Shown: positions 17,180-26,679, numbered from the stretch's first letter. The stretch is DNA of 64,000 bases from Anaerosporobacter mobilis DSM 15930 (GCF_900142955.1 NZ_FRCP01000018.1:96501-160500); one strand, 5' to 3'. Notes: generated by a model from the sequence alone, not told the origin. Program-made: numbers and translations.

Positions 17180-19536
17180 TGAGTATTATGCAGTATAGTA
17201 AAGGAACAGGAGTTAACGAAAACTGGTTAGTAGAAGAATCAGCATTTGATTCCAGATATCTTGGAAAATGTGAAGCTATTTTCTGCCAAGGTAATGGCTA
17301 TATGGGTGTTAGAGCGGCCCTAGAAGAAGAATATGTGTCAGAGACTCGTAATATGTTTGTGACTGGTACATTCAATAAATTCCATGATACAGAAGTTACA
17401 GAGTTACCTAACTTTCCCGATGTAACTAAGATTATCTTCCAAATTAATGGAAAAGTATTCTCTCTTGATCAGGGTACCATACATCACTACGAAAGAGTAC
17501 TAAATATAAAGAATGGTGAAGTTACTCGTATCGTTGACTGGGAAAGTAAAGATGGAGAGCGTATTGAATTCAAGTTCCTTCGTACCGTTTCTATGAAGGA
17601 TGAACATGTGATTGCATCTAAAGTAGAATTAAAGCCAATATCAGGTGATATTGCTTTAAAAATAATAAGTGGAATTGATGGAACTGTTTCAAACAGTGGT
17701 TCACAGCATTTTGCTGAGGGAAGCAAACGTCTTTATGATTTCACATATTTAGAAATGGTATCTGAAACAATTGAATCAAAAGTTACAGCAGCGATTCATA
17801 CTGCACATCGTTTCTACTTAAATGGTGAAGAAGTAAAGGTAACTACACTTCCTGTAATTGGTCGTAGAGAAATCAAAATCAATGCTTCTATCGAACTTAA
17901 GAAAGATCAAGTTCTAGTTTTAGAAAAAATCTCAACCGTTCATACAACAAGAGATTTAGTATATGATGGAATGGAAGCAGAAAAATCGATTAAATCAGTG
18001 AAAGTAGATGGTAAGAAAAACATAGAAGAAGCATTTGCTCTTGGTTATGACAAGATTTTATGTGAAAGTGCACAGGCTTGGGAAGAAATTTGGAATCAAG
18101 AGGATATTCAAATTGATTCTGTAAATCCTTTTGATCAATTAGCGATGCGATTTGGGATTTACCATCTAAATATCATGGTTAAGAAAGATGATAACCGCGT
18201 TGGAATTGGCGCAAAAGCCCTAAGTGGCGAAGGATATAAAGGACACTCTTTCTGGGATACGGAAGTATTCATTCTTCCTTACTACCTAATGACTCAGCCT
18301 AAAACAGCACGTACCTTATTAGAATATCGCTATAAGAACTTATATGGTGCAAGACTTAAGGCTAAAGAACAAGGTTATGAGGGCGCAATGTATCCTTGGG
18401 AATCTGCTTGGATTGATGATGGTGAAGTAACTCCATTATGGGGTGCAGCTGACGTTGTTACAGGCGAAACTCTAAAAATCCTAACAGGAATTATTGAACA
18501 ACATATTACAGCAGATATTGCATTTGCAGTATGGCAGTACTACATCGTAACACGCGATGAAGAATTCATGAACTTATATGGTTATGAAATGATTATGGAT
18601 ACTGCAAGATTTTGGGCTAGCCGTTTAGAATGGAATGAAGCGAAGAATCAGTATGAAATCAATGATGTAATTGGACCAGATGAATACAAAGAACATGTTA
18701 ACAACAACGTTTATACCAATTATCTAGCCTATTACAACATGAATCTAGCTCTTGAATTAATCGGTAAGATTAGAGAAAACAATACGGAAGTATATGATAG
18801 AATCAACGGTTTATTCTCTCTTACTAAACTAGAAGAGGATTTAGGAGATAAACTACCAAAACTTTATTTACCACAACCAGATAAAGAAACAGGAATTATT
18901 CCTCAATTTGATGGATACTTTGACCTGAAATATATTGACCTTACTAAATACAAACAGTCTTCTATTGTTGGTACTATCTACAATGACTATAACATGGAAC
19001 AGATTAATGAGTTCCAAGTATTAAAACAAGGTGACTTAGTAGTTCTTCTTTACTTATTAGATGATTTGTTTGATGCAGAAACAAAGAGAAAAAACTATAT
19101 GTATTATGAAGAGAGAACATTACATGATTCTTCTTTAAGTAAATCAACTCACAGTGTATTGGCTAATGATTTAGGATTACATGAAGATGCTTATCACTTT
19201 TTTGTAGGGGCTTCTAGTATTGACCTTGGAGAAGAAATGAAATCTTCTGATGCTGGTATTCATAGTGCATCTATGGGAGGTATCTGGCAGTCAGCAGTAT
19301 TAGGATTTGGTGGTGTTCGTGTTGTTGGACAACAGTTAAGAATTGCACCATCTCTTCCAAAAGAATGGAATAGTCTAAGCTTTAGAGTTGTTTGGAGAGG
19401 AACACCATTAAAAGTTACGGTAACAAAGGAAACTGTAAGCATTACAAATCTTTCACATGCAGTAGAGATATTAGTTTATGATGAAGTTGTAGACCTTGAG
19501 AAAAATGCTACCTTTACAACAAAAGTACGAGGTTAA
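17179..19536 (+). CDS. GH65 glycoside phosphorylase (first copy)
   Basis: 785 residues, the normal length for the maltose/kojibiose/nigerose phosphorylase family. It has an N-terminal beta-sandwich (ESAFDSRYLGKCEAIFCQGNG), then an (alpha/alpha)6 barrel with LSGEGYKGHSFWDTEVF (~349-365) and the catalytic acid Glu (~502) in IGPDEYKEHVNNNVYTNY, and the phosphate-site region HDSSLSKSTHS. GH65 enzymes split an alpha-glucoside with phosphate to give beta-glucose-1-phosphate, which fits the beta-phosphoglucomutase gene nearby. The linkage cannot be decided by eye. It overlaps the preceding gene by 1 nt. Cytoplasmic; no signal peptide. Confidence 0.92.
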   Translation: MSIMQYSKGTGVNENWLVEESAFDSRYLGKCEAIFCQGNGYMGVRAALEEEYVSETRNMFVTGTFNKFHDTEVTELPNFPDVTKIIFQINGKVFSLDQGTIHHYERVLNIKNGEVTRIVDWESKDGERIEFKFLRTVSMKDEHVIASKVELKPISGDIALKIISGIDGTVSNSGSQHFAEGSKRLYDFTYLEMVSETIESKVTAAIHTAHRFYLNGEEVKVTTLPVIGRREIKINASIELKKDQVLVLEKISTVHTTRDLVYDGMEAEKSIKSVKVDGKKNIEEAFALGYDKILCESAQAWEEIWNQEDIQIDSVNPFDQLAMRFGIYHLNIMVKKDDNRVGIGAKALSGEGYKGHSFWDTEVFILPYYLMTQPKTARTLLEYRYKNLYGARLKAKEQGYEGAMYPWESAWIDDGEVTPLWGAADVVTGETLKILTGIIEQHITADIAFAVWQYYIVTRDEEFMNLYGYEMIMDTARFWASRLEWNEAKNQYEINDVIGPDEYKEHVNNNVYTNYLAYYNMNLALELIGKIRENNTEVYDRINGLFSLTKLEEDLGDKLPKLYLPQPDKETGIIPQFDGYFDLKYIDLTKYKQSSIVGTIYNDYNMEQINEFQVLKQGDLVVLLYLLDDLFDAETKRKNYMYYEERTLHDSSLSKSTHSVLANDLGLHEDAYHFFVGASSIDLGEEMKSSDAGIHSASMGGIWQSAVLGFGGVRVVGQQLRIAPSLPKEWNSLSFRVVWRGTPLKVTVTKETVSITNLSHAVEILVYDEVVDLEKNATFTTKVRG

Positions 19537-19554
19537 TAGCTATTAGGAGATAAT

Positions 19555-19574
19555 GTGAAAGAGAAATCTTTCAC
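19555..19574 (+). other. Small perfect hairpin between GH65 and GH36 genes
   Basis: gtgaaaga and tctttcac form an 8-bp perfect stem closed by a GAAA tetraloop. There is no T-run, so it is more likely an RNA-stability or processing element between cistrons than a terminator. Confidence 0.5.
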
Positions 19575-19633
19575 GTGGAAATTGGTGTTTACGGCCCCAA
19601 GTTCGCAAGTTATGGAAAGGTATGGTTATTCAT

Positions 19634-21418
19634 ATGATTAGAAGACTTGTCAGTAATAATTATGATGAATATGGTGTAAAAGAGAGCTATGAGACTATTA
19701 TAAATGATAGTGAAAATTCTGAGTTACTGGCAGGGTTTCAAATGGAAGTCAACATTCCTTACGAATCCAAACTTACCTTGGTCACCTATTATAAAGGTGG
19801 CTGGGGTAATGAGTTTGGTAAGTGTAACTTTAACATAGATAAAGAGAAGGAAGATTTCTATATTGAGAATACGAGAGGACGCTCAAGTCACGACTACCAT
19901 CCTTTTCTAATCCTTGAATTTGAGGATGGCAATAAGGCTCTCTTGGGATATGCATGGTCAGGAAACTGGTATTTTCATATAAGTAAACAGGGAAGAATTC
20001 TTGTTGGACAAACAAAGAAAATGTTTACGAAGATGTTAGAACCTAAGCAAGAGCTTAAAACACCATCTGTTCTAATCGCATTTTGTAACAAGGAAGAAAA
20101 AAGATCTTTGGTTTCACATCTTCATCAGTTTTTAAGAAGATATTGGATTCCTAAGAATTCTGCCTCAAGAGAACTAATGGTAGAATGGAATCATTGGTGG
20201 ACTTATGAAGATGTCGAAATCAATGAAGAAGTTTTTCTAAGAAACGTTGATGTGGCACACGAACTAGGCATTGAACTATGCACGTTAGATGCTGGTTGGT
20301 ACGGTGATACAAAAACCCACTGGAGTAAACAACAAGGAGATTGGAAACTAGTTAACAAAGAAAAGTTTCCTAATGGACTTAGATATCTAGCAGATTATGT
20401 TTATGACAGGGGAATGAAATTTGGTATTTGGCTGGAGCCAGAGGCATTAGGATTCTATTCAAAGCTTCGAAAGGACAATCAAGTGATCGAAGCTCTCATA
20501 GATGGAAACGCCTATGAAAGTCCATATATCTGTCTTGGTAATCCAGATGGAGCAAGGTTAATTTATAAGTTCATAACAGAATTGGTTGAGGAAACAAATG
20601 CTGATTTTATAAAACTAGACTTTAATTTAGACCCCGAATATGGTTGTAACCGAATCGATCATGGACATGGGCAAGGAGATGGATTATTCCAGCATTATCG
20701 GGAGTACTATCGCATTTTGGATGCAGTTAGAGAACGTTTTCCTAATTTAATTATAGAGAATTGTGCTTCCGGTGGCCTCCGATGTGACTTTGGTATGCTA
20801 CAACATGTACATACCACCTTTTTAAGCGATGTCGATGTTACGAAACATAGCCTTGAGTCATTCTATGAGTTATCTCATTTCGTACCGCCAACTGCCATAC
20901 TACACTTCGCTTGGTCAGAAACGAGAGAGTATGAGGATGGAACGTATGTATTCCCTAGCTTTGTGCTTAAGGAAGGTACAGATGAGAATGCTATTAGATA
21001 CACATTAAGGGCTGCTATGCTTCATCAAATGGGCATTTGCAGGAATTTACCGGATATGCAGGAAGAGTATAGGGATATTTTTAAAGAACAGATTGCGTTT
21101 TATAAATCAGAGGTTAGGCAGTATTTGTTAGAAGGTCAATTATTTCATCTAGTTAGAAAGGATGGAATGATATGTATTCAACTACAGTTGAAGGATAAGT
21201 CACTTGTATTCTGCTTCTATTATGGGGAGAATCCGATGAAACCATTCTGGTTAAAGCTTGTCGCACTGGATGAATCAGAACACTTTTGTTTAACCTTCAC
21301 AGATAAGGGAAGTTCCATGTCAGGAAAAGGAAAACAATTTATGGAGCAAGGGGTTTACCTTGATGGATTCAGGGGGTTAACTTCTGAAATACTTGTTATC
21401 GAAAGGAAGAAAGGTTGA
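19634..21418 (+). CDS. GH36-type alpha-galactosidase-like enzyme
   Basis: ~594 residues, shorter than the ~730 of classical GH36 alpha-galactosidases. The clan GH-D barrel motifs are present: DAGWYGD (~221-227), the likely nucleophile Asp in FIKLDFN (~329), ENCASGGLRCDFGM (~373-386) and a downstream SDVDV segment in the acid/base position. It hydrolyses an alpha-galactoside or a related alpha-glycoside inside the cell; the shorter N-terminal beta-domain and the SDVDV variant (SD-N-T-D is commoner) mean substrate should be left open. An ATG at 19622 is 1 nt after the SD, so 19634 is preferred. It lies in the same operon as the phosphorylases. Confidence 0.82.
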   Translation: MIRRLVSNNYDEYGVKESYETIINDSENSELLAGFQMEVNIPYESKLTLVTYYKGGWGNEFGKCNFNIDKEKEDFYIENTRGRSSHDYHPFLILEFEDGNKALLGYAWSGNWYFHISKQGRILVGQTKKMFTKMLEPKQELKTPSVLIAFCNKEEKRSLVSHLHQFLRRYWIPKNSASRELMVEWNHWWTYEDVEINEEVFLRNVDVAHELGIELCTLDAGWYGDTKTHWSKQQGDWKLVNKEKFPNGLRYLADYVYDRGMKFGIWLEPEALGFYSKLRKDNQVIEALIDGNAYESPYICLGNPDGARLIYKFITELVEETNADFIKLDFNLDPEYGCNRIDHGHGQGDGLFQHYREYYRILDAVRERFPNLIIENCASGGLRCDFGMLQHVHTTFLSDVDVTKHSLESFYELSHFVPPTAILHFAWSETREYEDGTYVFPSFVLKEGTDENAIRYTLRAAMLHQMGICRNLPDMQEEYRDIFKEQIAFYKSEVRQYLLEGQLFHLVRKDGMICIQLQLKDKSLVFCFYYGENPMKPFWLKLVALDESEHFCLTFTDKGSSMSGKGKQFMEQGVYLDGFRGLTSEILVIERKKG

Positions 21419-21445
21419 AAGAAGTTATGAAGAAAGGGAAAGCAG

Positions 21446-21500
21446 ACTGCTCAATCTTTCAACCTATTTATTTGAGCAGTATTGCAAACAAGTTTGCAAT
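21446..21500 (+). repeat. Two tandem hairpins before the phosphoglucomutase gene
   Basis: actgctcaa (21446-21454) pairs with ttgagcagt (21472-21480), and directly after it attgcaaac (21481-21489) pairs with gtttgcaat (21492-21500). Both are perfect 9-bp stems. They end 16 nt before the chosen start. No T-run follows, so they may protect or process the mRNA, or bind a regulator. The second stem shares the ATTGCAAA core with the ends of the inverted-repeat elements at 7829 and 62521. Confidence 0.6.
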
Positions 21501-21516
21501 ATGCATGGGTATAAAG

Positions 21517-22155
21517 ATGAAAGAATATAAAGGTATCATATTTGATTTAGATGGAGTTATCTGTTTTACAGATCATTTTCATTATTTAGCATGGAAGAAA
21601 ATCGCTGACAAACTTGGCGTTTACTTTGATGAAGTAATCAACAATCGACTTCGTGGAGTAAGCCGTATGGAGAGTCTTGAAATTGTACTTGAAAATTATG
21701 ATAAGCCACTTACAGAGGAAGAAAAAGTTAAACTTGCTGAAGAAAAGAACGATTACTATAAAGAACTTTTAAAGGATATGACTACAGCTGATTTATCAGA
21801 AGAAGTAAAGGAGACATTAGTTAAGCTTCGTGAAAAGGGATTAAAATTATCCATCGGTTCTTCCAGCAAGAATACCAAGTTTATTCTTGAAAGAATAGGG
21901 TTATCAGATTTCTTTGATGCAATTTCTGATGGTAATAATATCACAAAATCTAAGCCAGACCCAGAAGTTTTCCTAAAAGCAGCAGAATATCTTAACTTAA
22001 AACCGGAAGAATGCCTGGTAGTGGAAGATGCTTTTGCAGGTGTTGATGGAGCGATTGCAGGTGATTTTGATTGTGCAGCTCTTGGTGATGCTGCAAGATA
22101 TGAAAAGGCAACTTACAAGTTAAACGGTTTTGATGATTTATTAACGGTTTGCTAA
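21517..22155 (+). CDS. pgmB: Beta-phosphoglucomutase
   Basis: 212 residues of HAD fold from the ATG at 21517. The family start IIFDLDGVICFTD gives the nucleophile Asp10 and acid/base Asp12. A cap domain follows, with the family RLRGVSR substrate loop; further motifs are SIGSSSKN and KSKPDPEVF, and the metal-binding VVEDAFAGVDGA. It interconverts beta-glucose-1-phosphate and glucose-6-phosphate, exactly the step needed after inverting GH65 phosphorylases on both sides of it. An in-frame frame extends upstream to 21415, but that region holds two hairpins and no family sequence, so the short start is chosen. The SD is weak. Confidence 0.92.
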   Translation: MKEYKGIIFDLDGVICFTDHFHYLAWKKIADKLGVYFDEVINNRLRGVSRMESLEIVLENYDKPLTEEEKVKLAEEKNDYYKELLKDMTTADLSEEVKETLVKLREKGLKLSIGSSSKNTKFILERIGLSDFFDAISDGNNITKSKPDPEVFLKAAEYLNLKPEECLVVEDAFAGVDGAIAGDFDCAALGDAARYEKATYKLNGFDDLLTVC

Positions 22156-22167
22156 GAGGGGAATCAA

Positions 22168-24432
22168 ATGTTAAAATATGAAATTAAAGACTTCCCTTTG
22201 GATCAAGATAACTTAATGTTAGCGGAAACGTTGTTCCATAATGCCAATGGTTATCTTGGAGTACGCTCGAACTTTGAGGAGGGGTACCCTAAGAACATGG
22301 ACTCCATTCGCGGGGAATATATCAATGGATTTTATGATTTTGCTTCGTCACCTCAGGCAGAGAAATTATGTGGCCTTGTAGAAGAAAAACAGACCATGTT
22401 AAATGTCGCCGATACACAAGGTATAGAGATATATATTGAAGGTGAGCGTTTCTCAATGTTTGAGGGAGAAGTTCTAGGGCGAACTAGAACTCTTGACATG
22501 GAAGCAGGCACTACCCTAAGAGAGGTATTATGGAGATCACCGAAAGGGAAAACGGTCCGTATTGAAATTAAAAGAATGGCCTCCTTTGCACTGTTACCAT
22601 TTTTCTTGATCGAATATAAAGTGACACCAGTTGATTTTTCAGGAGAAGTAAAGATTTGTTCGACACATATCGGTAAAGTGATGAACTACTTTAATCCTAA
22701 TGACCCAAGGGTTGCGGGCGAGTCTTTCGAACATCTACTTGTCGAGAGTATAGAAGTTAATAATGATGTATCGTATATCTCTTCAAAGACTTCAAAATCT
22801 GACTTGTGTGTGTGTTCTGCTGTAAAGAATGTGTTTTCGAAAGAAGGAAAAACTGAAATAGTAAAGGAAGATGGAGCAGTCAAAGAAGAATATATAGGAT
22901 TCATCTCGCAAGGGGAGGTGCTTACGCTTTATAAATATACAATTCTATGTGATAGTGTAAGATACCCTAATCTTTCTAATGAAACTAAAGAAAACATGGA
23001 ACAGGCATTATCCACTGACATAAATGAGTGGTATGAGAAACAGAAAGCATATTTAGCAAGTTTTTGGGAAAACTGTGCAATTGATATTGTTGGTAAAAAA
23101 GATTTGAATGAAGCGGTTCATTATAATCTATATCAATTGATTCAATCAGTTGGTAAGGATCCATTTAGCAATATTACAGCGAAAGGACTTAGTGGTGAAG
23201 GCTATGAAGGACATTATTTTTGGGATACAGAGATGTACATGCAACCATTCTTTACGCTTACTGCGAGAGATATAGCAAAGAATCTTATTCGTTATCGATA
23301 TACAATACTAGAGTATGCGAAAGAGAATGCTAGAATCTTAGGGCATAAAAAAGGAGCAGCTTATCCATGGAGAACCATAATGGGTAAGGAATGTTCTGGA
23401 TTCTTCCCAGCTGGTTCCGCACAGTATCATATCAGCGGTGATGTTGCGTACTCCATCGTTTCTTATTATTTGGCTACAAAGGATTTGGAGCTTCTTAGAG
23501 GATGCGGTGCACAGGTATTAATAGAAACAGCAAGACTGTGGATGGATCTGGGTAATTATTATAGAGGTAAATTCCATATTAATGAAGTTACAGGTCCAGA
23601 TGAATATACTTGTCTTGTAAATAACAACTATTATACCAACGTACTTGCTCAGTATAACTTAAGATGGGCGGTTAAGAGTTTTCACTTACTAAAAGAAGCT
23701 GGTCTTATAAGTGATTTGATAGAGAAGACACAGATTACAGAAGAAGAACTTAAAGAATTTGAAGAAGCCGCAGATAAGATGTATCTTCCATATGATGAAG
23801 AAACAGGAATCAATCCTCAAGATGACTCTTTCCTTCAAAAGAAGGTATGGGATCTAACGACTATACCAGAGGACAAAAAACCATTACTTCTGCATTATCA
23901 TCCGATGTATATATATCGATACCAGGTTTGTAAGCAAGCAGATACGGTACTTGCGCATTTCATCTTAGAGGATGCGCAGGACCTTGAAACAATTCGTAAA
24001 TCGTTTGCTTATTATGAAAAGGTTACAACGCATGACTCATCCCTTTCTACTTGTATCTATAGTATTGTTGCTTCAAGGCTTGGACTGGAAGACAAAGCCT
24101 ATGAATATTTCGGTGAGTCTGCTAAGTTAGATCTATTCAATACACATAAGAATACGAAGGATGGTATTCATACGGCTAATATGGGTGGAACTTATATGGC
24201 AATCGTATATGGTTTTGGTGGACTTCGTATTAAAGAAGAAGGACTATTCTTAAATCCACATTTACCAAAACAATGGGAAGGATATCAATTCCGTATCTTA
24301 TTCGAAGATGCTAAAATTAACGTAAAGCGCACGCAAGCAGAATGTAGAATTACACTCTTAGAAGGAAGTAAAAAGAACATTCATGTTTATGGAAAAGAAT
24401 ATTGTTTAGAGAAGGAATTAGTTATTTACTAA
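22168..24432 (+). CDS. GH65 glycoside phosphorylase (second copy)
   Basis: 754 residues, starting 12 nt after pgmB with a gagggg SD. It has LFHNANGYLGVRSNFEEG near the N-terminus, LSGEGYEGHYFWDTEMY (~341-357) and the catalytic Glu (~479) in VTGPDEYTCLVNNNYYTN. Around the acceptor site it differs from the first copy (TCLVNNNYY against KEHVNNNVY), so the two probably act on different linkages or chain lengths. I recall that L. phytofermentans has GH65 enzymes with nigerose and alpha-1,3-oligoglucan specificity; whether this is one of them cannot be verified here. Its product would be beta-glucose-1-phosphate. Confidence 0.92.
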   Translation: MLKYEIKDFPLDQDNLMLAETLFHNANGYLGVRSNFEEGYPKNMDSIRGEYINGFYDFASSPQAEKLCGLVEEKQTMLNVADTQGIEIYIEGERFSMFEGEVLGRTRTLDMEAGTTLREVLWRSPKGKTVRIEIKRMASFALLPFFLIEYKVTPVDFSGEVKICSTHIGKVMNYFNPNDPRVAGESFEHLLVESIEVNNDVSYISSKTSKSDLCVCSAVKNVFSKEGKTEIVKEDGAVKEEYIGFISQGEVLTLYKYTILCDSVRYPNLSNETKENMEQALSTDINEWYEKQKAYLASFWENCAIDIVGKKDLNEAVHYNLYQLIQSVGKDPFSNITAKGLSGEGYEGHYFWDTEMYMQPFFTLTARDIAKNLIRYRYTILEYAKENARILGHKKGAAYPWRTIMGKECSGFFPAGSAQYHISGDVAYSIVSYYLATKDLELLRGCGAQVLIETARLWMDLGNYYRGKFHINEVTGPDEYTCLVNNNYYTNVLAQYNLRWAVKSFHLLKEAGLISDLIEKTQITEEELKEFEEAADKMYLPYDEETGINPQDDSFLQKKVWDLTTIPEDKKPLLLHYHPMYIYRYQVCKQADTVLAHFILEDAQDLETIRKSFAYYEKVTTHDSSLSTCIYSIVASRLGLEDKAYEYFGESAKLDLFNTHKNTKDGIHTANMGGTYMAIVYGFGGLRIKEEGLFLNPHLPKQWEGYQFRILFEDAKINVKRTQAECRITLLEGSKKNIHVYGKEYCLEKELVIY

Positions 24433-24477
24433 AACCGCACACGTAGTCATCACAGTTAACTTATTGTTTTATTAAAT

Positions 24478-24530
24478 AGTCCGAGGAATCTATAGCTAGT
24501 AAACACTAGTAAGATTCTTCGGACTTTCGT
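24478..24530. terminator. Bidirectional terminator between GH65 and GH127 genes
   Basis: agtccgaggaatct pairs with agattcttcggact (one G-T pair) around an inner pair ctagt/actag. T-rich sequence follows on + (ttcgttgttc), and A-rich sequence precedes it, so it can also serve the convergent GH127 gene. Confidence 0.8.
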
Positions 24531-24569
24531 TGTTCGAGATAGTATGGCGTTTAATAAATAAGTTAGTTG

Positions 24570-26414
24570 TTAATGGTTATCTGTAACTTGAAAATAAACG
24601 GTATAAGGTTCAAATCCGATTTGATACAGCGGTTTAAAACGAAAACCGGTTGGCTGATTAATAGTACGGTACGTATCTTGCCAGCTACACCAGATACGTT
24701 CATCATCTACAGTAAGCATTGTTTCAGGATGATTAAGATCACCGTAAAGCAAACGTTCTTCCCCCACTAATCCGGCCAGAGCTATTGGTCCATCTAGGAA
24801 TGCAACGGTATCTGGTCTATCAGGGAGAGGATATGTAGTTAGTTTTTTTGGTAGTTTAATGATGATTGTATCTGTTGACCATACTCTAGTAATGGAACAG
24901 AATCCATTACCAGAATCAATTACTTCAATTTCATTACCGTTTATTGTGATTTCTGCTTTTTTAGCTAACCAGTTAGGTAAACGAAGTTGTAGTGTGAATT
25001 CACAAGGTTCACAGGTAATTTTAATATGGGATTCCATATGGTTCGGGCGTTCCTCATGTTTAATAGATTCTGGTTGAATACGGATAGTTTCACCTGTAGG
25101 TTCTCCAATGGTTTGTTCTAGGAAGACCTTTTTATTATCTATGTTAAATTCAGTTGTGGAAGGAAGATACTGTGCCACGTAGACACTGTTGTTCTCTTCG
25201 TTCCTATAATAAATCTGTGTATGATGGATGGCATTTGCTTGTAGTAAAGTACAATGACAACACCAAAAATCATCAGTCTTAGATCCCCATTTCTTAATAG
25301 AGCCGGCGGATAGTGGAAGGTAATATGTAACAAGACCACTCTGTGGTTCAACACCATCCAAACACTGAAAGATATTACGAGATTCATAATAGCCTTGTGC
25401 AAAGATACCATTATAGAGATTTTTCTCAATATAATCAGCATATTTACTATCTGTAGTAAAACGGAATAAAAAGTCTGCAAGTTGCATCATATGATAGACT
25501 ACGCAGTGTTCTTGTGTCATCTTACCAATTCTTGCAGATTGCTTTAACATCGGTGTATAAACCTCGCCACTTCTTTGCCCACCAGTAACAAAAGAGCCTC
25601 GTTTGGTTACTGCAAGATCCCAATAATTCTTCACTATCGTAAGGTAGCGATCTTCGCCAGTGACTTCATAAGCTCGTGCAGCTCCAAGTATTTCAGATAT
25701 GGTTGTGTTAACATGCATGTTCGTAAGAACATCTTCACCACGAGTGAGTGGCTCGAACAAAAGGGGGCGCTCATAGCGTCTCATCAGTTCTAAGTGCTTG
25801 TCTTCTTTCGTAACGGCATAAAGATTTGCAAAGTGCTGCATCATAGCGCCTGTTTCTTGTTTCTCCATCATTTCATCCATGACTTCTCTTGTGATATCAT
25901 TCGTAAAGTTATAGAACCAGTCTGCGCATTTTAGCACAATATCCAGTGCTTCTTCATTACCTGTATTCACGTACATATCGAAAAGTCCCATCATATTTTT
26001 ATGACAAACATATTGAGGTGCCCATGTGGATTTCCCATTTTTCAACCAATATAAATATTTTTCAGGTATTGGAAATGCCCATAAACCACCATTTTCTCTT
26101 TGACATTTAGCAATCTCCGATACAATAGTATCGGCTTTGTGCTTTAGGAGTGGGTCTTTGGTTTCAACATAAAGATTGGAGGCAGCACTTAACCAATGTC
26201 CCACGAATGTTCCACGAATCTCACTTAAAGGAGAATCCCACCCCCAGTGAATATCCTTAGGCTGATAAGGGAAAGATTTTAACCCTGCCTCAAAGTAATG
26301 AGATAACAATAAATTATCAATTTTTAGACTCATCATGTAATCTTTGTTACGGTTTCTTCGTAGTGCCTGTTCACCATCTAATAGGTGGGTAGATTTTTCT
26401 AATTTAGTAAGCAT
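24570..26414 (-). CDS. GH127/GH146-type beta-L-arabinofuranosidase-like glycosidase
   Basis: 614 residues of the DUF1680 fold. The zinc-thiolate site is recognisable: a Glu and Cys in MTQEHCVVYHMM (~310) and the FWCCHC cluster (~387-392), which in characterised GH127 enzymes supply the nucleophilic Cys and its metal ligands. The last ~200 residues are beta-sandwich domains. No signal peptide, so it acts inside. The family's known activity is on terminal beta-L-arabinofuranosyl groups, but it is diverse. The start has a ggaggt SD. It is transcribed towards the alpha-glucoside operon and carries two operators of the same LacI type, so it probably belongs to that regulon. Confidence 0.86.
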   Translation of the reverse strand: MLTKLEKSTHLLDGEQALRRNRNKDYMMSLKIDNLLLSHYFEAGLKSFPYQPKDIHWGWDSPLSEIRGTFVGHWLSAASNLYVETKDPLLKHKADTIVSEIAKCQRENGGLWAFPIPEKYLYWLKNGKSTWAPQYVCHKNMMGLFDMYVNTGNEEALDIVLKCADWFYNFTNDITREVMDEMMEKQETGAMMQHFANLYAVTKEDKHLELMRRYERPLLFEPLTRGEDVLTNMHVNTTISEILGAARAYEVTGEDRYLTIVKNYWDLAVTKRGSFVTGGQRSGEVYTPMLKQSARIGKMTQEHCVVYHMMQLADFLFRFTTDSKYADYIEKNLYNGIFAQGYYESRNIFQCLDGVEPQSGLVTYYLPLSAGSIKKWGSKTDDFWCCHCTLLQANAIHHTQIYYRNEENNSVYVAQYLPSTTEFNIDNKKVFLEQTIGEPTGETIRIQPESIKHEERPNHMESHIKITCEPCEFTLQLRLPNWLAKKAEITINGNEIEVIDSGNGFCSITRVWSTDTIIIKLPKKLTTYPLPDRPDTVAFLDGPIALAGLVGEERLLYGDLNHPETMLTVDDERIWCSWQDTYRTINQPTGFRFKPLYQIGFEPYTVYFQVTDNH

Positions 26415-26439
26415 ATCATAACCTCCAAAGTAATTTGCA

Positions 26440-26503
26440 AAAACGTTTTCGTTAGTTTAATTATATAGAATAAACTTGGATTAATCAATAGAAAACGTTT
26501 TTA
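26440..26503 (-). promoter_or_regulatory. GH127 promoter flanked by two LacI-type operators
   Basis: On the minus strand TTGATT (26488-26483), 17 bp, then TATAAT (26465-26460). AAAACGTTTTC lies just downstream of the transcription start (26440-26450), and a second copy, gaaaacgttttta, lies just upstream of the -35 (26491-26503). The motif matches the operators at 10267, 11451 and 11516, so joint control by the LacI regulator is inferred; CcpA, a relative with a similar site, is an alternative. Confidence 0.75.
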
Positions 26504-26509
26504 CTTTTG

Positions 26510-26629
26510 ATGATGCAATTGCTATGTAATCTAGTGGAAGAAGAGGAAACGGAAATAGAAATAGAAACAAATCATCTTTCATTTACAATACAACCATATG
26601 AAATCAAGACATTTAAGATTAGACGCTAA
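26510..26629 (+). pseudogene. C-terminal remnant of a glycosidase gene, alpha-mannosidase-like
   Basis: A + frame of 39 residues ending in FTIQPYEIKTFKIRR and a stop, followed 15 nt later by a proper terminator. The P-x-EIKTF ending is typical of GH38 alpha-mannosidases and some related large glycosidases. The frame is closed by a stop codon at ~26489, and nothing upstream matches the family, since that DNA is the GH127 promoter. The best reading is a gene deleted except for its last ~30 codons and terminator. Too short to prove the family. Confidence 0.5.
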
Positions 26630-26643
26630 AACAACGTAAACGA

Positions 26644-26679
26644 AAAATCCCAAAGAGGTTCACTCTTTGGGATTTTTTG
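26644..26679 (+). terminator. Rho-independent terminator, orphan
   Basis: aatcccaaagag pairs with ctctttgggatt and is followed by a run of T. It belongs to the decayed + strand gene end just upstream and has no intact gene to serve. Confidence 0.88.
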
